This document shows positions 6,945 through 16,342 of a stretch of 64,000 nucleotides of DNA, piece by piece. The translations under genes and the position numbers were made by a program. The DNA comes from Actinoplanes siamensis (GTDB taxonomy: Bacteria > Actinomycetota > Actinomycetes > Mycobacteriales > Micromonosporaceae): contig NZ_BOMW01000008.1 of NCBI RefSeq assembly GCF_016862395.1, forward strand, positions 62,001 to 126,000. The letters are read 5' to 3'. The first letter of the stretch is position 1. Each line of letters begins with the position of its first letter. Below the pieces are notes generated by a model. That model ran no database searches. It was not told where the DNA came from and saw only the letters and a list, made by a program, of their open reading frames with translations.

Positions 6945-9707
6945 ATGACTAGTCCCGCCGAACGGTATGCGGAATCCAAGCGGCGGGCGGCGCGAGTCGC
7001 CGAGTTCCCGGCGCTCGACGACTTCATGCTCGACGTGGGCTTCGACCTGGACGACTTCCAGCGCGAGGCGTGCGAGGTGCTGGAGCGGGGCAACGGCGTG
7101 CTGGTCTGCGCGCCGACCGGCGCCGGCAAGACCGTGGTCGGCGAGTTCGCGGTGCACCTGGCGTTGCGTTCGGGGGAGCGCAAGTGCTTCTACACGACGC
7201 CGATCAAGGCGCTGTCCAACCAGAAGTTCCACGACCTCGTCGATCGGTACGGGCCGGAGAAGGTCGGCCTGCTCACCGGCGACAACGTGATCAACGCGGA
7301 CGCCCCGGTGGTGGTGATGACCACCGAGGTCCTGCGCAACATGCTCTATTCGGGCTCCACCCAGCTGAAGAACCTCGCCTACGTGGTGATGGACGAGGTG
7401 CACTACCTGGCCGACCGGTTCCGGGGCGCGGTCTGGGAAGAAGTGATCATCCACCTCCCGTCCTCGGTGACGCTGGTCTCACTCTCCGCCACGGTGAGCA
7501 ACTACGAGGAGTTCGCCGACTGGCTCGTCACCGTCCGCGGCAAGACCGAGGTGGTGGTCAGCGAGCACCGGCCGGTCCCGCTCTGGCAGCACATGCTGGT
7601 CGGCCGGCGGATGTTCGACCTGTTCCACGACGCCGACGCGGCCAAGAAACACGACGTCCACCCCGAGCTGCTCCGCTACGCGCGTGAGATGGAGCGTCGC
7701 CTGGAGATGGGCGAGCGCGCCGGCGGGTGGAACGGGCGCGGTGGTGGCCGGGGCCGCCGCTGGCAGCCGCCGCCCCGCGCCGAGGTGGTCGACCGTCTGG
7801 AGCGCGCCGGGCTGCTGCCGGCCATCCTGTTCATCTTCAGCCGGGCCGGCTGCGACGCGGCGGTGCAGCAGTGCCTCGGCGCCGGCCTGCGGCTCACCGG
7901 GCCGGAGGAGCGCGCCGAGATCCGCCGGATCGCCCAGGCCAAGGTGGCCAGCATCCCCGCCGAGGACCTGTCCGTGCTGGGCTACTGGGAGTGGCTGGAC
8001 GGGCTGGAACGGGGCATCGCCGCGCACCACGCCGGCATGCTGCCCGCCTTCAAGGAGGCGGTCGAGGAGTGCTTCGTCAACGGTCTGGTCAAGGCGGTGT
8101 TCGCGACCGAGACGCTGGCGCTGGGCATCAACATGCCGGCCCGCTGCGTGGTCCTGGAACGCCTGGTCAAGTTCAACGGCGAGGCCCACGTCGACCTCAC
8201 CCCGGGGGAGTACACGCAGCTCACCGGCCGGGCTGGGCGCCGCGGCATCGACGTCGAGGGCCACGCCGTGGTGCTCTGGAGCCCCGAGGTCGATCCGCGG
8301 CACGTGGCCGGCCTGGCCTCCACGCGCACCTATCCGCTGCGGTCGTCCTTCCGCCCGTCGTACAACATGGCGGTCAATCTGGTCGGCACGGTCGGCGCGG
8401 AGAAGTCTCGTGAGCTGCTGGAGTCGTCGTTCGCCCAGTTCCAGGCGGACCGTTCGGTGGTCGGCCTGGCCCGGCAGGTGCAGCGCAACGTCGAAACCAT
8501 GGAGACGTACGGGACGGACGCCGCCTGCCACCACGGCGACTTCGACGAGTACTTCGGGATTCGCGTCGCCATCGCCGACCGGGAGAAGGCGCTGGCCCGC
8601 CAGGGTGTGGCGCAGCGCCGCTCGGCCGCCAACGAGTCCCTGGCGAGGCTGCGGATCGGTGACGTGATCCGGGTGCCGCAGGGCCGCCGGGCCGGCCTGG
8701 CCGTCGTGCTCGAGCCGGCCGCGGGCGGGTTCGGCGAGCCGCGCCCGCTGGTGCTCACCCAGGACCGCTGGGCCGGCCGGGTCAGCCCGGCCGACTTCGG
8801 CGGCGAAGTGGAGGTGCTCACCCGCGTCCGCGTCCCGAAGAACTTCAACCACCGCTCCCCGGGCGCCCGCCGTGACCTGGCCGCGCAGGTCAGCGCGACC
8901 GGGCTGGACCGGCACCCGGACCGCCGCCGCGGCGGCCGCAGCCGGGCCAACCCGGGGGAGGACGCCGAGATCGCGCTGCTCAAGGTGCGTCTGCGGCAGC
9001 ACCCGTGCCACGCCTGCGCGGACCGCGAGGAGCACGCCCGCTGGGCCGAGCGGCGGCACCGGCTGCAGCGCGACACCGACGCGCTGCGCGACAAGGTGGC
9101 CGGGCGCACCGGGTCGCTGGCCCGCACGTTCGACCAGGTCTGCTCGGTGCTCACCGGCCGCGGCTACCTGTCCGGCGACGGCGAGGTCACCGAGGCCGGC
9201 CGGATGCTGGGCCGGATCTGGTCCGAGGCCGACCTGCTGGTCGCCGAGTGCGTGCGGCAGGGCGTGTGGGACGGGCTGGACCCGGAGGAGTTGGCCGCCG
9301 CGGTGTCCATGGTCCTCTACGAGTCCCGCCGCGAGGGTGAGGACCGCGCGTCGGTTCCCAAGGGGCCGATCAGCGCGGCCGTCGACGCCTGCGCCAAGCT
9401 GTGGGGCGAGATCGCGGCGGACGAGGCGGAGCACGGGCTGACGCTGACCCGCGAGCCCGACCCGGGGTTCGTCTGGCCGATGTACCGGTGGGCGCGCGGT
9501 GAGCCGCTGGCCCGGGTGCTGGCCAGCGGGCACAACTACGAAGCGGACATGCCGGCCGGCGACTTCGTGCGGTGGGCCCGGCAGGTGCTCGACCTGCTCG
9601 GGCAGATCCGGGAGGCCTCGGCGGCGTCGCCCAGCGTCAAGGAGACCGCGCGTAAGGCCATCACCGCGGTGAACCGGGGGGTGCTGGCGTACCAGGGCGG
9701 TCTCTGA
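6945..9707 (+). CDS. helY: Ski2-like DEAD/DEAH-box RNA helicase HelY
   Basis: ATP-dependent RNA helicase related to Ski2/Mtr4. The ATG at 6945 gives 920 residues. Walker A is APTGAGKT (about residue 59), motif II is DEVHYL, motif III is SLSATVS and motif VI is QLTGRAGRRGID. A Gly/Arg-rich insert (RAGGWNGRGGGRGRRWQ) sits between the two RecA domains, and the C-terminal part (YLSGDGEVTEAGRMLGRIWSEADLLVAE) matches the DSHCT-type domain of the family. The gene follows tatC in most actinobacteria; here a lipid kinase, an orphan and a HAD gene intervene. Confidence 0.95.
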   Translation: MTSPAERYAESKRRAARVAEFPALDDFMLDVGFDLDDFQREACEVLERGNGVLVCAPTGAGKTVVGEFAVHLALRSGERKCFYTTPIKALSNQKFHDLVDRYGPEKVGLLTGDNVINADAPVVVMTTEVLRNMLYSGSTQLKNLAYVVMDEVHYLADRFRGAVWEEVIIHLPSSVTLVSLSATVSNYEEFADWLVTVRGKTEVVVSEHRPVPLWQHMLVGRRMFDLFHDADAAKKHDVHPELLRYAREMERRLEMGERAGGWNGRGGGRGRRWQPPPRAEVVDRLERAGLLPAILFIFSRAGCDAAVQQCLGAGLRLTGPEERAEIRRIAQAKVASIPAEDLSVLGYWEWLDGLERGIAAHHAGMLPAFKEAVEECFVNGLVKAVFATETLALGINMPARCVVLERLVKFNGEAHVDLTPGEYTQLTGRAGRRGIDVEGHAVVLWSPEVDPRHVAGLASTRTYPLRSSFRPSYNMAVNLVGTVGAEKSRELLESSFAQFQADRSVVGLARQVQRNVETMETYGTDAACHHGDFDEYFGIRVAIADREKALARQGVAQRRSAANESLARLRIGDVIRVPQGRRAGLAVVLEPAAGGFGEPRPLVLTQDRWAGRVSPADFGGEVEVLTRVRVPKNFNHRSPGARRDLAAQVSATGLDRHPDRRRGGRSRANPGEDAEIALLKVRLRQHPCHACADREEHARWAERRHRLQRDTDALRDKVAGRTGSLARTFDQVCSVLTGRGYLSGDGEVTEAGRMLGRIWSEADLLVAECVRQGVWDGLDPEELAAAVSMVLYESRREGEDRASVPKGPISAAVDACAKLWGEIAADEAEHGLTLTREPDPGFVWPMYRWARGEPLARVLASGHNYEADMPAGDFVRWARQVLDLLGQIREASAASPSVKETARKAITAVNRGVLAYQGGL

Positions 9708-9789
9708 GGGATCCGGCTCGGTCCCGGACCGGCTTCCGGTTCGGAGGCCGGCTCGGTGGCCGCGATCATCGGCGCATGGTGAATCTGCG

Positions 9790-9821
9790 TTGACGGTGTC
9801 TTTGGGACAATTCAAGAATTG
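9790..9821 (+). promoter_or_regulatory. Candidate promoter with overlapping palindrome
   Basis: TTGACG at 9790-9795 could serve as a -35 box, and the perfect palindrome CAATTC-AA-GAATTG at 9808-9821 covers the place of the -10 box. It is A+T-rich within G+C-rich surroundings and lies 52 bases before the ATG of the anti-sigma gene. This suggests an operator over the promoter. The -10 match is weak, so the promoter is inferred. Confidence 0.4.
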
Positions 9822-9872
9822 CGGGCGACAGTGATTGATGTTGCTGAGTGCGTTCGCCCGGAAGAGGAGGAC

Positions 9873-10703
9873 ATGGCCGCGGACTCGCCGCATCTGATCG
9901 GGTGGTCCGGGGACGCACCAGACGAATCGGTGAAGGCCGTCATCGACCCGGACACGGCGGTCATCGAAGTGACCGTGTGCGGCCCCTGGGATCGTCACCT
10001 GTCCTGGCGGGCCCGCACCGTGCTGGACAAGTGCCTGGCCGAGCATCCCACCGGCATGATCGTCGACCTGCACCGGCTGAGCGACACCCGCGCGGTCAGC
10101 GCCGCGCTCTGGCTCACCCTGTGCGCGCAGGGCGCCGCGATGCGGCCGCCGATCGCGATCTGCGTGTGCCTGCCGGCGCCCACCCCGCTGGCCCGCCGCC
10201 TGCGCCGGCTCGGCGCCCGGGACTGGCTGGTCATGTACGCCTCGGTCGGGCAGGCCCGCACCGCCCTGGCGCATCGCCGCCCGCCGATCGACCGGATGCA
10301 CCTGGCCCTGCCGCCCGACCCGGCCGCCGCGACCCTGGCCCGGTCCCTGATCAGCGACGCCTGCGCGGGCTGGGACCTGCCGTACCTGTTGCAACGCGGC
10401 CGGCTGGTCGTCTCCGAGCTGGTGGTCAACGCGGCCGAGCACGCCGGCACCGACATCGAGGTGATCGTGTCACCGCGCGGCGAGGACGCCACCGCGGCGC
10501 TGCACCTGGCGGTCTACGACGGCAGCCCGGATCTGCCGCAGGTCCGCGACCCGGTGCCCGGCCCGCTCGGCCCGGCGCTCACCGACCGGGGTCTGGGTCT
10601 GCGAATAGTGGGAGCTGCGGCGTCGGCGTGGGGCGCTTTACCGGCCCGAGGCGGGAAACTGGTGTGGGCGATCCTGCGCAACCGGCCGGAGGTGCCGTCA
10701 TGA
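9873..10703 (+). CDS. STAS-like/HATPase anti-sigma factor-type protein
   Basis: A 276-residue regulator. The ATG at 9873 was chosen because GAAGAGGAGG lies just upstream; an earlier TTG at 9819 falls inside the promoter palindrome. Residues about 25-130 look like a STAS-type fold (IEVTVCGPWDRHL...GMIVDLHRL). Residues about 160-270 form a GHKL ATPase related to RsbW/SpoIIAB, with N box SELVVNAAEHA, G1 box VYDGSPDLP and G2 box DRGLGLRIV. Such kinases phosphorylate STAS antagonists and hold a sigma factor. It overlaps the following STAS gene by four bases. Confidence 0.85.
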   Translation: MAADSPHLIGWSGDAPDESVKAVIDPDTAVIEVTVCGPWDRHLSWRARTVLDKCLAEHPTGMIVDLHRLSDTRAVSAALWLTLCAQGAAMRPPIAICVCLPAPTPLARRLRRLGARDWLVMYASVGQARTALAHRRPPIDRMHLALPPDPAAATLARSLISDACAGWDLPYLLQRGRLVVSELVVNAAEHAGTDIEVIVSPRGEDATAALHLAVYDGSPDLPQVRDPVPGPLGPALTDRGLGLRIVGAAASAWGALPARGGKLVWAILRNRPEVPS

Positions 10704-11053
10704 CCCCAGATCCCGCCTTCGCGGGCACGAGAATCGCCGGCGCGCGCACCGGCGACCGGCTGACGATCCACCTGCGGGGCAGCCTCGACGCGATGTCGGT
10801 GACCGCCCTGCAGACCCAGCTCTACGACCTCACCCGGGTGTACGACGTGCTCGGCCTGAGCATGCCGGTCCGCCAGATCCACATCGACGTGACAGATGTC
10901 GACTTCTGCGACGCGGCCGGCTTGCGCATGCTGGTGGCGGCGCGCTGTGTGGCGCAGGCCCGGGACGCCACGTGCCATCTGCGCAATCCCCAGCCGCACC
11001 TGCGCTGGCTGCTGTGGGCCACGCGGGCCGCCGAGTTGTTCAGCGTGGACTGA
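10700..11053 (+). CDS. STAS-domain anti-anti-sigma factor-like protein, phospho-Ser missing
   Basis: A 117-residue STAS domain, translationally coupled (ATGA) to the preceding HATPase gene. In SpoIIAA/RsbV the phosphorylated serine lies in a D-S-S-G-L context; the equivalent here is FCDAAGLRMLVAA, with alanine in place of serine. The protein could therefore act as an unphosphorylatable antagonist, bind the HATPase constitutively, or have another partner. The last 30 residues (NPQPHLRWLLWATRAAELFSVD) fit the usual final helices. The partner sigma factor is not in the window. Confidence 0.85.
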   Translation: MTPDPAFAGTRIAGARTGDRLTIHLRGSLDAMSVTALQTQLYDLTRVYDVLGLSMPVRQIHIDVTDVDFCDAAGLRMLVAARCVAQARDATCHLRNPQPHLRWLLWATRAAELFSVD

Positions 11054-11211
11054 GGGCGGCCGCGGCTCTGGCTGCCGGCCGGCGGGCCGGCGGTGGGGGT
11101 GTCTCGGACGGATTGAGGGGCCTCTGGTTGCCAGCCGGTGCGTGCCGGGCCGGGAGTGAGGGGTGTGCGGGGCTGCTCGTCGCCGGCCGGGTGAACTCGG
11201 AGATCACCGGC

Positions 11212-11592
11212 TCAGGGCCACACCTCGGCCTCGATGGCGAAGAAGTGCTCCGCGCTCTGCACCGGCACCACGCACAGCAGATGCCCGCCCGGAGCCCGCA
11301 GGATCTTGTGCCCGCCGTGGTCGGTCACCAGCACCGCGCCCAGCCGCAGCAGCCGCGCCGCCTCCGCCTCGACGTCGTCGGTCTCGATGTCCACGTGGTA
11401 CCGCGCCTGGTCGCCGATGGACTGCACGTCGACCGCCAGCCCCGGCACGGCGCCGGTGATCTGGGTGAACGCCGGCTCCCCGGGCACCTGGCGGGAGGAT
11501 CCGCCGAGGGCCGCCGCCCAGAAGGTGATCGCGGCGTCGGCCTCGCCGGCCGGGGTGTCGATGAAGATTCCGTACAACCGGCTTCGATGCAT
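11212..11592 (-). CDS. VOC-superfamily (glyoxalase-fold) protein
   Basis: A 126-residue protein with one vicinal-oxygen-chelate module pair: LYGIFIDTPAGEADAAITFW opens the fold and ARYHVDIETDDVEAEAARLLRLGAVLVTDHGG is the second beta-alpha unit, ending in GGHLLCVVPVQ. Candidate metal ligands are His in YHVDIE and the C-terminal Glu/His positions. It lies 9 bases after the fadD stop on the same strand and may be cotranscribed with it. The reaction is unknown; proteins of this size include dioxygenases, isomerases and antibiotic-binding proteins. Confidence 0.8.
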   Translation of the reverse strand: MHRSRLYGIFIDTPAGEADAAITFWAAALGGSSRQVPGEPAFTQITGAVPGLAVDVQSIGDQARYHVDIETDDVEAEAARLLRLGAVLVTDHGGHKILRAPGGHLLCVVPVQSAEHFFAIEAEVWP

Positions 11593-11601
11593 GATCCGAC
11601 T

Positions 11602-13323
<1,722 letters not shown>

Positions 13324-13345
13324 CTCGGGTCCTCCAGCATGGGAA

Positions 13346-13440
13346 TCAGCCAGGCGGTCAGTTCGGGTGTTGACGTGCGGGTCGGCCAGGTGTCAGTTCG
13401 GGTCGTCGAGCGTGCGGGTCAGCCAGGCGGTCAGTTCGGG
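13346..13440. repeat. Three degenerate tandem copies of the TetR 3' coding end
   Basis: The decamer TCAGTTCGGG occurs at 13358, 13393 and 13431, each within a longer match. TCAGCCAGGCGGTCAGTTCGGG-type sequence is identical over 22 bases at 13346-13367 and 13419-13440, and a diverged third copy lies at 13381-13402. The copy at 13431 codes the true end of the TetR protein (PELTAWLTRTLDDPN). The copy nearest fadD would encode PELTAWLIPMLEDPR, with a stop overlapping the fadD ATG. Confidence 0.8.
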
Positions 13441-14109
13441 CGCGAGCGAGACGAGGTCCGGCGGGTCGCCGCTGTCCAGGGCGTCCGAGGCGATCTGGCG
13501 CAGCGCGCAGATCGCCCCGACGCAGGCGCTCAACGGCGCGTTCCCGGGGTGCGCCGCGCGGACGAACTCCGCGAGCTGCCTGATCGCCTCGCGGCGGCGC
13601 TGCCGCGCCGGCCGGCCGAGGGCGTCCATCTCCACCTGGAAGGCGCGGGCCGCGACCCGGTCGCTCGTGAGGACGTGCAGGTACGCCGTGACGAAGCCCC
13701 CGACCACATCGCCCCAGTCGTCACCGGCGCCTGCGGCCAGCCGGTCCAGGAACACCGCGATGAACCGGTCGTAGGCGGCGTAGACGCAGGCGTCCTTGTC
13801 GGCGAAGCACTCGTAGAACGCGGCGCGCGACACCGACGCCCGGGCGCAGATCTCGCGCACCCCGAAGGCCCGGTGACCGACACCGGCCAGCAACTCGGTC
13901 GCGGCGATCAGCATCTTCTCCCGCTGCGCCGCGACGACCCGCTCGCGGGGCAGTTCGTGGCGGCCGCGGGGCAGAGCCGCCGGGACCGTGAAGATGACGC
14001 CACTGGCGATGCGATCGAGGGCGGGCGCGGCCTTCCCGCTGGGCGTCCGGTCACGTTCGGGTCCGGCGTCCCCGCTGGTGGTGCGGTCCGGCACGGGCGG
14101 AGGTCCCAT
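13393..14109 (-). CDS. TetR-family transcriptional regulator
   Basis: A 238-residue repressor-type protein. An unusually long N-terminal arm (about 50 residues, Pro/Arg/Ser-rich) precedes the helix-turn-helix, in which REKMLIAATELLAGVGHRAFGVREIC and ARASVSRAAFYECFADKDA are the DNA-binding helices. The C-terminal ligand domain is all helical and ends in PELTAWLTRTLDDPN. The start is the ATG at 14109. It lies upstream of fadD on the same strand and divergent from the HisN-like gene, so it probably controls one or both. Its 3' end is partly repeated in the following spacer. Confidence 0.88.
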   Translation of the reverse strand: MGPPPVPDRTTSGDAGPERDRTPSGKAAPALDRIASGVIFTVPAALPRGRHELPRERVVAAQREKMLIAATELLAGVGHRAFGVREICARASVSRAAFYECFADKDACVYAAYDRFIAVFLDRLAAGAGDDWGDVVGGFVTAYLHVLTSDRVAARAFQVEMDALGRPARQRRREAIRQLAEFVRAAHPGNAPLSACVGAICALRQIASDALDSGDPPDLVSLAPELTAWLTRTLDDPN

Positions 14110-14111
14110 CT

Positions 14112-14129
14112 GAGTACGTGTGGTTACTC
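14112..14129. promoter_or_regulatory. Candidate TetR operator in divergent spacer
   Basis: Inverted repeat GAGTA-N8-TACTC lies 2 bases from the TetR start codon and 57 bases from the HisN-like start, the only clear dyad in the 77-base divergent region. An autoregulatory TetR site is a reasonable guess; arms of five bases are short. Confidence 0.4.
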
Positions 14130-14186
14130 CAACCTTCCCACGCCGTTCGGCGTCACCCGACAAGAGCTCCGCGTCGATTGGGCAGG

Positions 14187-15032
14187 ATGAAGCTTGTGGA
14201 GACGGATCTGGAATTGGCCCAGCGGGCCGCATTGACCGGCGCCGGCGAGGCGCTTCGCCACTTCGCGGTGATCGCGGACCTGCCGCAGGAGACGAAGAAG
14301 GACGGAAGCGTGGTGACGCTCGCCGACCGCGCGGTCGAGAACGCGATCCGCGACGTACTCACCGCGGCCCGGCCGGACGACGCGATCCTCGGCGAGGAGC
14401 ACGGCGAGACGGTGAGCGGAAACGGTCGCCGGTGGATCATCGATCCGATCGACGGCACGGCGCTCTTCGTTCGTGGCGACAACCGGTGGCTGGTTCTGAT
14501 CGCCCTCGAGGTGGACGGCGTGGTGACGGTCGGCGTCCAGATCGTGCCCGCGCAGGGCCTGGGCTGGTGGGCGGAGCGCGGGCGGGGGGCGTACCGGGGG
14601 CGGGTCACGGACGGAGCCCTGGTGGACGCCGAGCGGATCCGGGTCGCCGGCCCGCCGCCGGAGATCGGTGCGGCCCGGCTCGGGGTGGTGCCGATCGACT
14701 GGGGCCGGGAGGTCGCGGCGCCGCTGGTCGAGGTGGCGGCCGAGGAGCCGTGGCCGGTGCACCCGCCGCTGCTGGTGGCGCAGGGCGACCTGGACGTGGC
14801 GGTGCAGACCGGCGGGGAGATCTGGGACTTCGCGGCCAGCTCGGTGATCATCCCGGAGGCCGGCGGCGTGTTCCGTGGCCTGGCCGGCCAGGACCGCCCG
14901 GACCGGGGCCCGTTCGTGTTCGCCAGTGACCCGGCCCTGCTGGAGGAGTCGTTGCGCATCCTGCGGAAGGAGAAGGCGCAGACAGCGGACTCCAGGGGCA
15001 TCCCGCGGCGCTCCGGCGCGGGCGGCGCTTGA
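14187..15032 (+). CDS. hisN: Inositol monophosphatase-family protein, HisN-like histidinol phosphatase
   Basis: Magnesium-dependent phosphatase of 281 residues. The metal-binding signatures are visible: KKDGSVVTLADRAVE near the N-terminus, ILGEEHGE, WIIDPIDGTALFVRG (the DPIDGT core at about residue 92) and the late GGEIWDFAASSVIIPEAGG. Actinobacteria commonly use such an enzyme (HisN) for histidinol phosphate. The residues after DGT (ALFVRG) differ from the usual KNFVRG, so another phosphomonoester such as inositol phosphate is possible. It is divergent from the TetR gene. The ATG at 14187 is the first that keeps the two genes apart. Confidence 0.8.
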   Translation: MKLVETDLELAQRAALTGAGEALRHFAVIADLPQETKKDGSVVTLADRAVENAIRDVLTAARPDDAILGEEHGETVSGNGRRWIIDPIDGTALFVRGDNRWLVLIALEVDGVVTVGVQIVPAQGLGWWAERGRGAYRGRVTDGALVDAERIRVAGPPPEIGAARLGVVPIDWGREVAAPLVEVAAEEPWPVHPPLLVAQGDLDVAVQTGGEIWDFAASSVIIPEAGGVFRGLAGQDRPDRGPFVFASDPALLEESLRILRKEKAQTADSRGIPRRSGAGGA

Positions 15033-15063
15033 CGGCTTCGGCAACCCGACACCCCGGGACTGT

Positions 15064-15166
15064 CGGGCCGGGGACGCCCGCGCACCGGCGTGCCCGGCCT
15101 GTCGGCCGGGGACACCTGGGCGTGGGCGCTGCCTGACGGTGCCGGTGGGAGGGCGTCCCCGGCCCG
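15064..15166. other. 16-base perfect inverted repeat between hisN and a dead MFS gene
   Basis: CGGGCCGGGGACGCCC at 15064-15079 and its exact complement at 15151-15166 are separated by 71 bases. The first copy follows the HisN-like stop by about 30 bases, so the structure could help end transcription of that gene, although the loop is long and no U-run follows. No gene is seen in 15033-15189. Confidence 0.45.
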
Positions 15167-15189
15167 CCGGACCGGGGCCGCCGGGCCGG

Positions 15190-15674
15190 TCACGGGCGGG
15201 CTGACGCAGTACCGGGAATCGGGCTGGAGAGCGAGACCGGGCGCCAGGCCGCGGCAGTGACCACCACCATCGCGAACGCCGCGATCCAGAACGGCGTGGT
15301 GACCGTCCAGAACTGCGTGAGCACCGCCCCGCGCAGCCATCCGAGCGCCGCTCCGCCGGTCTCCAGCAGGCCGTGCACGCTGCCCACCCGCCCGCGCAGC
15401 GGATCCGGCACGGCCCGCTGGCGGATCGCCGAGACCAGCACGCCCCATAGCGTCGTGTGCACTCCGAAGGGCCGCGAACTGATAGGCGATGGTGAACGTC
15501 GCCCCGAGCCGGGCGTTCGCCCGTTCCAGGCGGTCCGGCGCGACCACCGCCGGCAGCAGCGCGCCGAGAGCGGTCGTGGGGGACCGCTCGCGGCGAGGAG
15601 CCGGCACCTGCGGGAACAGCTCAGACGGCGCGCTCTCGCGGCGAGGCGGCGACCGGGTCCATGTCGAGGCGCAT
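15190..15674 (-). pseudogene. Decayed MFS transporter
   Basis: Pieces of a major facilitator protein are spread over several frames. A start with AAGGGAG ahead of ATG 15674 gives MRLDMDPVAASPRERAV and then a stop. A second frame reads ALLPAVVAPDRLERANARL and TIAYQFAA, the conserved centre of drug-efflux MFS proteins. A third reads AVPDPLRGRVGSVHGLLETG and a last hydrophobic stretch TPFWIAAFAMVVVTAAAW. The total length (about 160 codons) is well below the usual 400, so internal deletion as well as frameshift is implied. Confidence 0.7.
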
Positions 15675-15785
15675 GCTCATCTCCCTTGCGCGCCGGAAAA
15701 GGTGTGGAAAGCCTAGCGACTCCCCGCGCTCCCGCGGAACCGCTGACATCACGCGGGTCGTAGGTCGGTATCGGTATGACTGGAT

Positions 15786-15797
15786 ATATCGATATCG
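15786..15797. promoter_or_regulatory. A+T-rich nested palindromes before the protease gene
   Basis: ATATCGATAT (15786-15795) and CGATATCG (15790-15797) overlap in an A+T-rich patch, GATATATCGATATCGATC, 30-40 bases before the protease start. In such G+C-rich DNA this marks a likely promoter or regulator site. Snapalysin genes are often under a divergent LysR regulator, but none is next to this one. Confidence 0.4.
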
Positions 15798-15823
15798 ATC
15801 GTTGTCTTTCGTAGGGTCGGGGC

Positions 15824-16342
15824 ATGCTGATGAAGAGAGTCGCCGCCGCGTTGGTGTTCGTGTTCGCGCTGGCCTGGGCCACCCCGGCACAGGCCGCAGT
15901 CCGGGTGCTCTACTACGACGCGAGCCAGGCACAGGAGTTCGTCGCCGTGGTCGACCAGGGCGCGCAGATCTGGAACAGCCGGGTCACCAACGTGCGGCTG
16001 GAACCCGTCCCGGCCGGGCGGACACCCAACATCCGGGTGTACGCCGACAACGGCTGGCCGCGCACGTACACCTCGTCGCTCGGCAACGGGTACTGGTACA
16101 TGGGCCGCGAGGCGGTCAACGACGGCTACTACAAGCCGCGGATCGCCGCGCACGAGTTCGGGCACATCCTCGGCCTGCCGGACCGCCGCACCGGCCTGTG
16201 CGGCGACCTCATGTCCGGCAGCAGCGCCCCGGTGAGCTGCACGAACGCGAATCCGAGCAGCACCGAGGCGGCCACCGTCAACCGGCTCTTCGGCACCTCG
16301 GCGCCGGTGCCGGCCGGCTATTTCACGGAGCGTGCAGCGTAA
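15824..16342 (+). CDS. Snapalysin-type secreted zinc metalloprotease (M7)
   Basis: Small extracellular neutral protease of 172 residues. The N-terminus is a signal peptide (KRVAAALVFVFALAWATPAQA, cleavage after AQA). The mature part has the metzincin-like motif AAHEFGHILGLPD, in which the third zinc ligand is Asp, as in snapalysin rather than His. LCGDLMSG resembles the following Met-turn. The length fits snapalysins without a long propeptide. Its end overlaps the FHA gene end by 20 bases on the opposite strand. Confidence 0.88.
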   Translation: MLMKRVAAALVFVFALAWATPAQAAVRVLYYDASQAQEFVAVVDQGAQIWNSRVTNVRLEPVPAGRTPNIRVYADNGWPRTYTSSLGNGYWYMGREAVNDGYYKPRIAAHEFGHILGLPDRRTGLCGDLMSGSSAPVSCTNANPSSTEAATVNRLFGTSAPVPAGYFTERAA

